DNA of 64,000 bases, taken from Tilletia caries. Its lineage: Eukaryota > Basidiomycota > Exobasidiomycetes > Tilletiales > Tilletiaceae. Under the pieces are notes generated by a model. The model was not told where the DNA came from and did not search any database. It saw only the letters and a program-made list of their open reading frames with translations. Positions 1 through 10,859 of this stretch are shown one piece after another. Both the position numbers and the translations under genes were made by a program. The stretch is from NCBI GenBank assembly GCA_032718865.1, contig JALUTQ010000045.1:62001-126000 (forward strand). The letters are read 5' to 3'. Each line of letters begins with the position of its first letter. Position 1 is the first letter of the stretch.

Positions 1-1
1 G

Positions 2-896
2 CGACCTCGGCTCCTCGACCAGGAATCCTTCCATCAATTTATGTCCGACTTCGACGAATTACGCGACTCTACGACGCCGGAGGGTCTTACAGAAGCAAGA
101 GATCAGCTCGAGGCGCGATGGGGAGATGTCCGTCAAGACTTGGTCGATTATGTGGACGCTAAACTATCGTCGGAGCATCTCTGGGTTTCATTTTACATCA
201 ACAGGCACCCTCACATGGGCTCGCGTACAACTTCCCGTGCAGAAGGCTGCCACGCAACCCTCAAGCAATACCTCCATTCCCGTCACGGAAACCTTTTCAG
301 CGTCACGCAGGCCTTGAAAAATCACTTTGTGGTACAACACACACAGATTGAAAGCGACATTGCAAACGATCACAACAAAGTCCCCATCAATATTCTAGGG
401 GATCGATTTTTACGTCGAGGTCGCCAATACCGTCTCCAGATATGCGCTTCGGCTCATCCAGGCGCAGGACGAAATGGGACGGCAGACTGTGGAAGCAGCA
501 CGGAGATCAAATGAGACCGGGGTGATTACATGCACCTGCATTATCACGGTCACCATGGGTCTTCCTTGCTCGCACACCCTCTGTCAACTACGCGCGAGCA
601 GTCAGCCGATTCCGCTCTCCAGCATACATCCTCAGTGGCGCACGGATGAGGGCCTCCAGGATGTCCGTTTCCCTCGTCTTTTGGACCCTCTAAACCCGGA
701 GCAGCGCAAGGTCGCTGCCGCCACCAAGGCAACCGGCCGTCTTCTCACGGCGGCAGAATTAGCAAAGGCTAAAGCGAGGAAGCAGACAAGGCATTGTAGC
801 AACTGCATGCAAGCCGGGCATAATTGCAGCCGCTGTCCACAGCCTTGCGGCCGATGCAAGTCCGTCGAACACAAGGTCAACTCATGTCTTTTATGA
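2..896 (+). pseudogene. MULE transposase, C-terminal part, frameshifted
   Basis: The reading frame is open from the first bases of the window, so the N-terminal part lies outside. Up to about base 397 the protein resembles the post-catalytic region of MULE transposases. The frame must then change by one base at a run of four G (398-401) to continue through a SWIM-type CxC..CxH finger (CTCI followed by CSH, about 530-575) and a C-terminal Cys-rich knuckle (CSNC, CPQPC, CGRC) before the stop at 896. With one G fewer the whole region is a single ORF. It is either a decayed copy or carries a homopolymer error; I call it a pseudogene because the element is also split. Confidence 0.8.
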
Positions 897-1107
897 TGAC
901 ATATGAGCGTTGCGGCTTGTCTTCGGTCTCAACTCTCATATGTATGCATTACCTTTCTTTCTCATGACATGAATCTCTGCATTATCCAGTATCCTTTTTC
1001 TCATATGTGCTGCCTTCCTGTGCTGCTCAAAAGAGCTCGACGTGTTCTGCTCGTCCAACTCTTTCACCACCACCTTCCCATCTTCCACACCACCTCGGCG
1101 CTTTGGA

Positions 1108-1169
1108 GTTTTGTCCCTAGCAAAAAGTTTTGCCCCGAGCCGATTCTAGTTTTGCCCGGAGCTGGCCCC
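1108..1169 (+). repeat. MULE 3' terminal inverted repeat
   Basis: A 62-bp repeat matching 29491-29552 in 55 of 62 positions, with the outermost 26 bp identical. It contains three GTTTTGYCC units. It is the right end of this MULE half; the partner is the right end of the oppositely oriented MULE half, as expected for inverted termini. Confidence 0.85.
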
Positions 1170-1178
1170 CGTGGATGA
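1170..1178 (+). repeat. 9-bp target-site duplication, copy beside the 3' MULE end
   Basis: CGTGGATGA directly abuts the terminal repeat. The same nine bases, reverse-complemented, abut the partner terminal repeat at 29553-29561. Nine base pairs is the usual MULE duplication length. Confidence 0.85.
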
Positions 1179-1251
1179 AGAGGATATACCCAACACGAAC
1201 TTCTTGGACATGGAACAGACACGGGACCTGTCAGCTCGTCGCTTCTCTTGA
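1171..1251 (+). pseudogene. Detached 3' end of the membrane-protein gene disrupted by the MULE
   Basis: Starting inside the target duplication, this stretch reads 26 codons of an acidic tail (VDEEDIPNTNF...) and ends in TGA. The codon phase at the duplication is the same as in the membrane-protein gene interrupted at 29554 on the minus strand, where the reading also enters the element at Val-Asp-Glu. I infer that this is the missing C-terminus of that gene, moved about 28 kb away by rearrangement. Confidence 0.7.
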
Positions 1252-1886
1252 CGAATCATGCATGTAAGGAGCATCGTTTATCCATTTCTATCGGACGTCG
1301 CGCAATAAGACCTCCTTCAGCTCCAGCTTTGTGGTACATACAGAAGCGTTTTGTTGGGCCGGATATAGAGCGCTCGTTGAGCATCTACGCTGGCCACTGG
1401 AAGTCTGGAAGCTCTGCTTCCTGAATGAACGCTCTGAGCTCTGACCTTGTCTCTCTGGGCCCCGTCCCTGACCGACCTGCTCAATGCAGGCTGCACTCCG
1501 CTCGTTCGGCCTCGCTACTCGCTGGCCAGCAGGCTGCAGGACCGAGGACGGCCGCTGATCCAGTCGTGGCCGGCTACGTGCCTACGTGGCTTCGCCGGAG
1601 GGTTCAATAAGTTCGCGAATTCGAATCCGTAGTGATTAGTATGCCATTAACCACGGTCTGATTCGCACCAGAGTCAAGATACAGGCGGGGGTTCGAGAGC
1701 GGCGACGTTGCTGAGGACGACCATCACCACCTCATCTGGGCTTGCTCCTCTCTCTGTGTTGTTCTCATCCTCAAATACACACGAGCTTGCTGCCCTCCTT
1801 CTGTTCGTCCTCGCCTCAACCACCACCACCACCACCTCCACCTCCACCTCCTCATCCCTCTCCCACAGACAGACAGCGATCACACG
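1252..1886. other. Intergenic; P450 upstream region
   Basis: No convincing coding signal. Short ORFs here lack homology cues. The last 80 bases before the P450 start are rich in CCACCA/CCTCC repeats, a pyrimidine-rich leader common in basidiomycete genes. Confidence 0.5.
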
Positions 1887-3854
1887 ATGGCGTGGAGTGC
1901 GGGAACGATTGCGCTTCTGGCGCCCCTCGTGGTCATCGCCCTCGTCATCCTCGGCGTGTCCCTCTTCCTGGGCAACCTCGTCGCAGGTATCCTCTACCGC
2001 TACTTCATCGGCGAATACTACAACAACCCCGTCGCCCACATCCCCAAGGTCAAGCACACCGGCTCCTTCCTCAGCACCATTTTCATGGGCGACTTTGCGG
2101 CCATCAAGGCAGCCGCTCCTGCTGCCCAGCACATCGAATGGATGGCCTCCCTCGGCCCCGTCTATCGCTACCGCCACGCCTTCTTCGTCCAACGCGTTCT
2201 TCTTGCCGACCCCAAGGCCATGCTCTTCCTCACCACCCAGCAGAACAGCTACAAATTCCCCAAGCCAGAACATACCTCCACCTTCCTCGCCGCCGCGATT
2301 GGAAATGGCCTGGTCGCCAGTGACGGTGATGCCCACAAGCGTCAGCGTCGCATCCTCGCTCCTGCCTTCTCCCCCGCATGTATTCGCGAGCTCCAGCCGA
2401 ACATGGACATGCACGGTGCCCGCCTGGTTCAAAAGCTCAATCAAGAAATCAAGAACTTTGACGCACGTCGCGCCGATGATGCCAAGGTTCTCGCCTCTGC
2501 CTCTACTGGCGCTTCCGCCGCCGAGCTCTTCAAGGACCGCACCTCCACAGCCGCAGCAAGCGAGACGCTACAAGACCGCGCCATCACAGCCAAGCTTCCC
2601 CCAGGCTCGGCGGTCATCGACGCCCTCTTCTGGGCTTCCCGTGTCACTCTCGACGTCATCGGCGACGTCGGATTCAAGTACAACTTTGACGCCCTCAACA
2701 AGGGTCATTCTGACCCCGTCGCAGACGCCTGCAACAACGCCGTTGCAGCATGCATGGACGTCGACCTCGTCCAGGCCCTCACCATCATTCTGTCCGAGAA
2801 CAAGGGGTTCCACTGGCTGCGCAAGATCCCCACAAAGGCGAACGTGACCCTCAAAACGTCGCTTGATACTGTCAATGCGGAGGCGCGTCGGATCGTCGAG
2901 AAGGGCAAAGCTGAGGTTCGGGCCGAGTTGGCGCAGTTTGGCACCACCGGCAAGTCTGCCTTTGACGAGGGTGTCATTACGGCGGCCGGAAACAGCAAGT
3001 CCATCTTCAACCGGATGATTCGCGCCAATATGGCCACAGACGTCAAGGATTCCGAACGACTGAGCGACCTCGAGCTCGAACAGCAACTCATAACCCTCAT
3101 CCTCGCCGGTCACGAGACGTCTGCCACTGGTCTCACGTGGGCGCTTGATTTCATGGCAAGGAACCCTGCTGTGCAGGAGAAGCTTCGTAAGGAGTTGCAG
3201 GACGCGCCTAGGACGGAGGAAGATGATCATGACGATCATCCTGAGCACGCGGGGCCTAGCAGCGGAGGAAGCCACGAGGTTCCCTCTCTTTCCAACACGC
3301 GCGGCATGCTCAACTTCCAGGACATCCACGCCCTACCGTACCTTGACGCCGTGATGAAGGAAGTCATCCGTCTGGCTCCCTCCATCACCTCCACCGTGCG
3401 CCAGGCGACCGAGGACTCGATCATCCCGCTCTCGAAGGGATACCCCAAGGCGGGCAAGGCAGGCAAGAGGGGCGAGACCTTTGACTCGGTCTTCATCCCC
3501 AAGGGTGCGGAGATCTTTATCCCGATCCAGGTCATCCAGGCCAGCCCGGAGATCTGGGGCGACGACGCGCTCGAGTTCAAGCCGGAACGATGGTTCGACG
3601 TGCCCAAAACGGCGCTAGACACCCAACTGCCGAGCCAGCTCTTCGCCTTCATTGCGGGACCGCGCTCGTGTATCGGGCAACGGATGGCAGTCTCGGAGAT
3701 GAAGTTCCTGTTGGCGCATGTTGTGCTGAGGTTCAAGATGGAGCCGGTGCCCGGGTATGAATTTGATGCGCGGCAGACGATTGTCACAAGGGCGTTTGTG
3801 AAGGGGCAGGAGTCGCATGGGACGAGGATGCCGTTGATCTTCACGCCGGTATGA
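1887..3854 (+). CDS. Cytochrome P450 monooxygenase
   Basis: An intronless 655-residue microsomal P450. A hydrophobic N-terminal anchor (about residues 6-38) places it in the ER membrane. Family motifs appear in order: the I-helix oxygen-binding motif AGHET (407-411), the K-helix ExxR pair (Glu492, Arg495 in KEVIRL), the PERF-type motif in FKPERWFD, and the heme loop FIAGPRSCIG with the axial Cys595. It is longer than typical (about 500-550) because of low-complexity insertions between the C and I helices and before the K helix. Substrate cannot be predicted. The start is the only Met before the anchor. In the inferred ancestral order it lay just downstream of the membrane-protein gene that the MULE disrupted. 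Confidence 0.95.
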   Translation: MAWSAGTIALLAPLVVIALVILGVSLFLGNLVAGILYRYFIGEYYNNPVAHIPKVKHTGSFLSTIFMGDFAAIKAAAPAAQHIEWMASLGPVYRYRHAFFVQRVLLADPKAMLFLTTQQNSYKFPKPEHTSTFLAAAIGNGLVASDGDAHKRQRRILAPAFSPACIRELQPNMDMHGARLVQKLNQEIKNFDARRADDAKVLASASTGASAAELFKDRTSTAAASETLQDRAITAKLPPGSAVIDALFWASRVTLDVIGDVGFKYNFDALNKGHSDPVADACNNAVAACMDVDLVQALTIILSENKGFHWLRKIPTKANVTLKTSLDTVNAEARRIVEKGKAEVRAELAQFGTTGKSAFDEGVITAAGNSKSIFNRMIRANMATDVKDSERLSDLELEQQLITLILAGHETSATGLTWALDFMARNPAVQEKLRKELQDAPRTEEDDHDDHPEHAGPSSGGSHEVPSLSNTRGMLNFQDIHALPYLDAVMKEVIRLAPSITSTVRQATEDSIIPLSKGYPKAGKAGKRGETFDSVFIPKGAEIFIPIQVIQASPEIWGDDALEFKPERWFDVPKTALDTQLPSQLFAFIAGPRSCIGQRMAVSEMKFLLAHVVLRFKMEPVPGYEFDARQTIVTRAFVKGQESHGTRMPLIFTPV

Positions 3855-4336
3855 TCGTGCTCTCGATCGCGGCCTATCGCCTTCCCCGGAGATGGTTCCG
3901 GGTTTGGCCTACGTATACCGACTTCCTCCCAGCCGACATCACTCATCGACTTTCTTTTATTTATGGACGACGACCGTCCCCTCCCCCTCCCCTCCCCTCC
4001 CTCCCCCTCGGCTCCCCACTTCTATTGTCCCGGAAAAGGAAAAGGAAACGAGCACATACAGCTCGCATCATCGAGTCGTCGCCTAAGACATCCCACGATC
4101 CCACTCTCCACCTTCCTTTCCGCATATAATCGGGATTCCCAGCGTTTTCATCATGTAGATCCTTCTGGCTTCCTCTACACATTCCCTCCCATCACTTCTA
4201 TCAAACGCTTCTCGGTGTGGATTCATCTTCCGCATCTCCCCTCTCTATTATCGGATTTCCCAATTCACGTCATGTCGATGCGATTCCGGTCACGCGCTTC
4301 GATTGGGGGAAAGAACCCAACAGGACCCCGAGTGAA
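3855..4336. other. Convergent intergenic region between P450 and Brl1/Brr6
   Basis: 3' flanks of two convergent genes. Contains pyrimidine-rich tracts (about 3970-4010) and no supported gene. Confidence 0.5.
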
Positions 4337-5842
4337 TTATTCGAGGGCAATGGCTGCCCTTGCTCGTCCGTGTGATAATTGCTGCTGTTGCTGTTGCCCC
4401 TTCCGCCGACGCCCTCCTCCGCCTCCGCCAGCGTTCTTGTTGCCCCTCCGATCCGATCCGCCGCGTGAGGACCGCGAGGACTGATTGGCATTGTGTCGCT
4501 GGGTGGCGTAGGCGTGTCGGTACGAGGATAACGTGGAGTTCGTCGTCCGGACGACGATGAAGAGACAGAGCAGCGTGAACGCCTGGGAGAGAAGCCAGAT
4601 TTGGGGTTCAGTAGAAGTTACGGGTGCAAGAATATGGGAAGAAAAAACACTCACCATCGTCTTCCAGCTCACACGGTCTACGAAGCCGTTGGCAATGTCG
4701 GCCACGGTCTCCGCAAAGACGCGTGACCGACCGACGCCATTGGGATCGCGATGCATACATCGTGCCCAAAAGGCACATTGTGCTTGGAAATCAACGCCGA
4801 GAGTGGGGGATGCGCAGTGGTTCCGGTCGTAGGAAGTTTTGCAAGCGGCAATTTGGGTTTCGAGCTCTGCGCGGTACTCGAGCCACTTCCATTCGACGTC
4901 GCGTTGGACTGTCCTTGCGATAAGGAAGAGGAGGTAGAGAGTTGCGGCGAGTAGGGAGGCATTGAAGATGAATTGTGCGTGACTGAGCAATAGCTCTGGC
5001 CAGTCCATGTGATGTACCCCTGCTCCGATCCAGGGCATCTTGGAGTCGTGAGAGTACGGATGACCGATCTGAGATTGGGAGTCGCTTCCCTGATGATGGT
5101 ACTGCTGCATTTGGGACGAGGAGCTGTTGGGGAAGAAAGGAGCGAGGAAGTAGTTGACGATGGGAGGGCCTGTGGCAGGGGACGACCCTACGCCCATCGA
5201 GGACGAGCCGCCGTGGATGAGTGCAGATGAAGACGAGTGCCGATCTGGGCCTCCACTGGCTGCGGAAGACAAAAGCGGACGCCTGCCCTGCTCGTCGCCT
5301 TCCACATCGATGAACTCGTCATCATCGCCGTGCTGCTGTCCCGCTGTAGCTGCGCCTGTGCTGTTCTGCGAAGGATACGCGACGTCCTCCATGGTGGTAT
5401 CGTTCGGGTCATCCGCTTCTGCCGAGCTTGCGCCGCCGCCGCCGAGGAGTCCGGCCGATCGTCGGGACTGGCTCCGTTTTCGATGGAGCGAGAGCGCACT
5501 GAAGCCTCCGACGGGGAATTGTCTGATCCCGCCAGGGGTGGGATGGGCCCGTCCGCGTCCGTGACTGTCGTCAGCATCATCGCCCTCGTGGTCGTCCTGC
5601 ATGACGCCGGAGGTGTCCCTCATATCCGCATCGACCGCGGCCTGTTCTGCTGTCCGTTGCTGGTTGCGCCGGGCTGCCTCTGACTGGAGGGCGGCGAGGA
5701 AGGGTGACGAGGAGGAGGAGGCGGCGGAGGCGGAGGGCTGTTCGTATGCGAAGTCCATGGGTGCCTCCCGGCCCCTGGGTGCGTTGCTGCGGAGCGGTCT
5801 GCCTTGGAGCGGCTGTTGTCGTGAGCTGAATGCGGCGGCCAT
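4337..5842 (-). CDS. BRL1: Brl1/Brr6-family nuclear-envelope protein
   Basis: Brl1/Brr6 proteins are integral membrane proteins of the nuclear envelope/ER needed for nuclear pore complex assembly and membrane homeostasis. The family core is visible: a first membrane segment (about residues 289-310), a lumenal domain with four conserved cysteines (Cys334, 343, 356, 362) that form disulfides in the family, and a second membrane segment beginning AFTLLCLFIVV. The N-terminal 280 residues are low-complexity and acidic; the tail is Gly/Arg/Gln-rich. I start at 5842 (MAAAFSS) rather than at the in-frame upstream ATG at 6196, because residues upstream look like 5' UTR. A 72-nt intron with GTGAGT..CCCAG ends (4583-4654) is an exact multiple of three, so the unspliced frame stays open; splicing brings the second segment directly after SWKTM. 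Predicted length is 477 aa. Confidence 0.85.
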   Translation of the reverse strand: MAAAFSSRQQPLQGRPLRSNAPRGREAPMDFAYEQPSASAASSSSSPFLAALQSEAARRNQQRTAEQAAVDADMRDTSGVMQDDHEGDDADDSHGRGRAHPTPGGIRQFPVGGFSALSLHRKRSQSRRSAGLLGGGGASSAEADDPNDTTMEDVAYPSQNSTGAATAGQQHGDDDEFIDVEGDEQGRRPLLSSAASGGPDRHSSSSALIHGGSSSMGVGSSPATGPPIVNYFLAPFFPNSSSSQMQQYHHQGSDSQSQIGHPYSHDSKMPWIGAGVHHMDWPELLLSHAQFIFNASLLAATLYLLFLIARTVQRDVEWKWLEYRAELETQIAACKTSYDRNHCASPTLGVDFQAQCAFWARCMHRDPNGVGRSRVFAETVADIANGFVDRVSWKTMVSVFSSHILAPVTSTEPQIWLLSQAFTLLCLFIVVRTTNSTLSSYRHAYATQRHNANQSSRSSRGGSDRRGNKNAGGGGGGRRRKGQQQQQQLSHGRARAAIALE

Positions 5843-6544
5843 CGTGAAAGTACTGTTGCGTGCAGCGTGACCCAGAGAAGATGTGAGCAATTTATAATGC
5901 GCGTGCGAAGGAAGGAGGAGGACGGTGTTGTTCTCGACCCGTGTTCTGGTCACGTGGGAAGACGCGTGGGGGTCCCAAAAAGAACAACACCGCTCTGTGA
6001 TCACTCTTTCCTGATCGCTGATCGGCCGTCGCCTCATCTGCTCCACCCCCGCCTTGCGCCCGCGTCCTCGTCGCTGGTCGCTACTCGCTACTCGCTGGAC
6101 GCTGAGCGAAACTACGGTCACCCGGCCCCCGGGCGAGCGCGGCAGCGACAGCTTCCCGAACCCCGCTGATCGCTCGTTAGCGCAGGATTCGGGCATCGGT
6201 ATCCAAGTAGTAGTCTCATCCGAGACCGCGTCGCATTATTCAAACACCGTTCTCGACATCCTGCCTACTACTCGCTGAGCCTCACCAACGACGCGCCACT
6301 GCTGCTGTCTCGGTTTCACGACGGGTATGTAACCATGTCTGGAGCGGGGGCGGGCTTGGTGTGGAGCATTGATTGATCAGGGCCCACCGGGCACTTCAGA
6401 AATCAGCATTAATTGAGCGAAGGAGATATACGAGCTGAACATACATGCTTATAAGGCTCACTGCTCTGCCTCCCTTTGCTGACCAGCTTCCCCTCCCCAG
6501 TTTCCACACTTTTTCCCTCCCCCATCTTTGCCCCGCAGACCAGC
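5843..6544. promoter_or_regulatory. Divergent promoter region of BRL1 and the Sec14-like gene
   Basis: About 700 bp between two oppositely oriented start codons, so both promoters must lie here. CT-rich tracts precede the Sec14-like start (6470-6540). I see no specific factor site that I can defend. Confidence 0.5.
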
Positions 6545-8589
6545 ATGGCTACTGCAACGCAACACGAAAACGTGTACGAGATCCCTGAGGGTCACTTCGA
6601 CGTTCCCGAAGGCTACGTCGGGAACCTGACCGACGACCAGCAGGCCAAGCTCCGCCAGCTCTGGGCAGGCTTCTTCGATGTCCTGAGCAAAGCCAAAGGC
6701 ACAGCTGACGGTGCGGCGCGGAGTGGCGCCGGCGCCGCTGACGAGTTTGAGACGGACCCCAAGAAGTCCAACATCCCCAAAGGAGATGACGCTAAAGATC
6801 TCAAGAAGGCCGAGGACGAGCGCAAGTCGATGAACGACCTCATCACCGAGTACGGCGCAGACACCGTTCGAGACAAGGCCTGGCGATTTGTGGCTTTCGA
6901 CCACCCAGACACGGTTCGTCTCTGCCTTGGTCAAACGTTCCTGGGAGGGGAAAGCTGACCACGATCCCCCTTTTCAACTTCACCAGGGCTTGCTCCGCTT
7001 CCTGCGTGCTCGCAAGTGGGATGTTGATCGTGCTCTGGCTATGCTTGCCTCAAGTGAGTGTTGGTTTGGGCATGGAGTCGAAAAGCACCCGCAAGGCTGA
7101 CTGAATGCTCCTTGTTCTTTGGTAGCTATCAAGTGGCGTCTGGACACCAACGTCGATGAACTTGCCGAGGGCGGCGACGAGAAAAACCAGAAGATCGAAA
7201 AGTTCCTGGAACAATCGGATAGTGGTAAAGGTACGTCCCGCTGACGCGTTGAGAATGTCGCGCTTCAGCACGCGCCTCTTTTCTTACGCCACGTACAATT
7301 GCCCGCAGTGTACGCCATGGCCAACTCAAAGGCACTCCAGCCGATCGTCTACATTCACGTCAAGAAGCACTTCACTCGCGGTCAGCCTTCGGAATCGATG
7401 CAGAAGTTCATCATGTCGGCCCTCGAGACTAATCGGCTCCTCATTGTCCCTGTCAGTATAGACTCAGACGGAGGTCCATCGATAATCATCTAGGCTGTTC
7501 TGACACTTCCGGCGCTACTTCACGTTCACAGCCGAATGATAAGGTCGTCTTGGTCTTTGACATGAAGGTGAGCTCGCGAAGGAACGTTACACAGTTTGTT
7601 GACACCGCCAGTTACAAGTGTTGACGCGGCTATACACGATCGTTTTCAGGGCTTCGGTATTTCCAACATGGACTTCGGCAGCATTCTATACACGCTGAAG
7701 TGCTTGGAAGGTACGTCTACAGCAGTGGAATTCTGTTACTGACTGTCGCTTACTCGCCAATTCTCTTCGCTCGTAACGTACAGCCTATTATCCCGAGTCG
7801 CTCGGCTTTTTGGCCATTCATCGCGCTCCCTTCATTTTCTCAGGCTTTTGGCTGTTGATTAAGCCTTTGCTCGACCCCGTCGTCCGCTCAAAGGTCGGTT
7901 TTACTCAGAAACCGAAGGACCTGGAGGACCGCATCCCCATCGACCGACTCGTCCCTTCCGTCGACGGCGAAATGGTGACCGAGTTCGAGTTTGTCCCTCC
8001 TCAAGCGGGCGAGAACAAGCTGCAGCAGGATGAGGAAGGGCGCAAGCGGGAGAAGGGCAGGTACATGGAGCTCGCGACGGAGTACGAAGACGCGACGCGC
8101 GAGTGGATCCAGTTGGGCTCGAACGAGTGAGTTTCTCACCATCTCCGGTTCTTCTCTTAGAAAGCAAGCTGCCTTTCTGACATGATCCATCGTCTTGGTC
8201 CCTTTGCTTCAGTCCGAAGATCATGGACAAGCGCGCGCTGCTCGCCAAAAAGCTTCGGATCCAGCAGTACGCTATGGAGCCTTACTTCCGCGGGAGGACT
8301 GTCTTGCACCGTAATAACACGATCGATGGCACGGGACGGGTCACCTGGTACTACAAGCAGAGGGACGGCCGTACTCAGAAGCACGTCTGTAAGTTCTGTC
8401 TCGCACCTGAGCGTTGTTCCTTTTCCAAAGTTACAGTGGCATTCGTTGACCATGGCTACGGTTTTTCCAGTGGGTCGGAAACATTGCACCCACACGCTCA
8501 AGCGAGAAGTCAAGGAGATCGAAGAGGAAGGCGTGTCGGTCCAAGAGGCACAGGCGCGGACCGACAAGGCGCTGGCAGCCAAGGACTAG
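6545..8589 (+). CDS. Sec14-like CRAL-TRIO phospholipid-transfer protein
   Basis: CRAL-TRIO proteins bind phosphatidylinositol and other lipids in the cytosol and on membranes. The N-terminal CRAL-TRIO-N helices are recognisable (GLLRFLRARKWDVDRALAML), followed by a lipid-binding domain with VYAMANSKALQ, the FDMKGFG strand, and YPESLGFLAIHRAPFIF with the amphipathic gate region. A charged C-terminal extension (TEYEDATREWIQL and VKEIEEEG) follows. Eight or so small exons are joined by canonical introns, e.g. after HPDT (6913), after MLAS, after DSGK, after LLIVP, after FDMK, after KCLE, after GSNE and after QKHV. The last exon uses the frame ending at the TAG at 8587-8589. The layout resembles the Pdr16/Sfh group more than canonical Sec14, but I would not assign a paralogue. 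Confidence 0.9.
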
Positions 8590-10850
8590 GTGGCTCTCTA
8601 CGGCAGCAAGGAAGTCGCGAGAGAGTACGAAGGCAGACTGCGCGGCGTTGCTGGCGAGCCGGAGCAGGCGGACGAGTGACGATGCCGATGCCGATGCCGA
8701 TGGGCCGTTGGAGAAGGGGATGGACGAGTTGAAGGATGCTTTGCCCTGAGCTGGGTGCGATTGCTGTATGGCAGGAAAGGGCGGGCGGCCACGCTCTTGC
8801 GGTTACCCGACTTACCGACTCATTCGATCACTTTGTTCGATGCTTCCACATCGTAACTCAGCCTCACGGAAGACAGGGGCAAAGCCGAACCTCATCGAAG
8901 ATACCTCACAGAGTCCCAAGGACGGCTGCGTCCCGGACTTATTTTTGGCACTCGCTTCTCATCATGCATCATGGTTCCATTCAACAGGTGGCCTTCGTTC
9001 CGGCGGCAACAAGGTTCTTCTTACATGTAGTCATGGAGCCGACTCAATCGGACTGACGCCCACGTCGGGCCTTCTCGTTGCATAATACGGATGACCTGAT
9101 TCTCCTTTCATGAATTCTGCGCGATGGACATGGAGGTGATCCAGCTCAAGAACCACGACGAGCATGGAAAACGCGGACCGTACGAAGCCCTCTGGCCGAT
9201 CGCTAATTCCCCCGACCTCGGCGAGATTCCTCGCCAGCAGCGAGTGGGGGGTCCTGCGCGCCTGTACTCACTACAGCCTCGTTCACTGGATTGTTCTGAT
9301 GGTACAGCAGCGGAGCGTCTATCCGTTTCAGTGCATCAGCGATGCACATGTCTGTAAGACCCAGACGCTAGGGTCTGGCCCTCCTGTCAGTCTGTCCCTT
9401 TGCCCTTTCTGTCGTCCTATGGCGTCTGAGTTTTGCCCCACTACACTGCCAGTCGGCTGCGACAGTCTGCGTGCGTCGTGAGGTTATCTCGGGACAGTCG
9501 TGATACTAATGAGGAGGATATCCCACGAGCTTTTTAGGCCTAATCGTTGGAACTCCTAGGAGACCCACAAAGGGCGATGTCCTGAGATCTCTTGGAGCTC
9601 TCGTAGGAGCTCGCCCATGATGTCGTTCAGCAGTTCATCACCCTCACAGACTCTATCCCCTTCTACAGCTTTGGAACGCATCGGACAAACCAGGAGGACA
9701 ATGCCAGTAATGTGTAGCAGCATATCATTCCACACGCGTGCGACATGTAGACAATTTCAGATGACGATTCAGAAGGATCATAGAACAGATCGCAGGGTGA
9801 GGAGGGCTCCGAATCTCCGATGCGCGCCCAGGTCGAACGGTCGCCGACGGAGGATGCACGATGAGGCACGGCTGGAAGGGAGGAGAGGGGCGGTAGACGA
9901 GAGATGCGGACCATCCCCGCGGTGCGAACTGAGAGGAGGTGTTAGAGGAAGGTAAGGAAACCAGAGGGGGGGTAAAGGGGGCAGGCAAAATGACAGGACA
10001 CTCACCGTCAACCGTAGACTTTCGACGATACCTTGCAAGTTGCAAGGTGGACACGATTCCCCTGGAGGTGACGAAGAACGGGATTCACCGGCCAGGTCCG
10101 ACGCGCTTGACGAGCAGATTGTGGACCGGATCTCCAATCAAATGTAAGGGATGTAGAGGACTGGTTCATCAGAAGTTCAAAAAAATGGCAGTCAGCATTT
10201 GTGGGTTCACACTTCACAGGGGCAGCAGCCTTCTTGCTGAAGGGGGAGAAAAGGGTTGTACCTCACTAGTGAGAGCGAAAGGCGTGGTGGGGGAACGAGA
10301 TTCCGCTTCGGAGCGTGATGCGCGCCATGTCACCAGCGTCAGGCGTGTCGGATACGCGTTTCTGGTGCGTGTTCCTGGCGACTGACGCGCCGGACTGCGA
10401 GGACGAAGGTTCCAACCAGGATGAGGACTGCTTACAGGAAAAAGAAAGAGGCAAAGGAGGAGAGCGGAGCGGAGGAAGAAGGGTGTCAGTCAGCATTCAG
10501 CAGGGGCAACTACGGGGCTTCAGACAGTGAGCAGCGAGCATGCGCGTCATCAGTACTTCGCTCTTTTGAAGCTTTCGAAGCGGTTCCTCCAGCTGTCGCT
10601 TCCGAAAATTTAAAAGAGAGTCAGACTCAAGCAACGACAAATGACGAGTCAGAGAAACACGTCAATTCTTGCCCGCATTGAAGTCAGCGCGCATCTTCAC
10701 CAAAACAGCCGAAGCGACCTTATTCTTACTCGCAGTTATTCTACCGAATAGCTGAAATTTACCCGTATCAATTGCCGAGCCAGTGGTTGGGAGTGGGTGA
10801 TGAGGTGGATGTACTGGAGAAAAGAAGGGAAGCACGTCAGAAGATGCATC
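8590..10850. other. Gene-poor stretch
   Basis: No ORF here has recognisable domains. A single GTTTTGCCCC at about 9430 recalls the MULE terminal repeat, but no longer match surrounds it. Scattered splice-like sites on the minus strand (for example ACTCAC at 10004) may belong to the weak gene model listed next. Confidence 0.35.
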
Positions 10851-10859
10851 ATATGCCGC

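Larger units (their letters stand above)
1..1169 (+). mobile_element. 3' half of a Mutator-like element (MULE)
   Basis: This is the right-hand part of a MULE DNA transposon: the C-terminal part of its transposase (2-896), a short 3' region, and a 62-bp terminal repeat at 1108-1169 followed by a 9-bp target duplication. The element enters from beyond the window start, so the catalytic core is not visible here. The matching 5' half, with the other terminal repeat and the same target duplication, lies on the minus strand at about 28.6-29.55 kb. The assignment rests on the SWIM-type zinc finger, the terminal repeat and the 9-bp duplication, all standard MULE traits. Confidence 0.85.

Noticed and set aside
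1674..2444. 256-codon minus-strand ORF over the P450 start
   Set aside because: Repetitive Val/Glu-rich shadow of the P450 leader and coding frame.
5843..6196. N-terminal extension of BRL1 to the ATG at 6196
   Set aside because: Composition resembles UTR and there is no family similarity; MAAAFSS at 5842 is a better start.
9424..9440. Third MULE terminal repeat (GTTTTGCCCC)
   Set aside because: Only about ten bases match and no flanking structure supports an element end.
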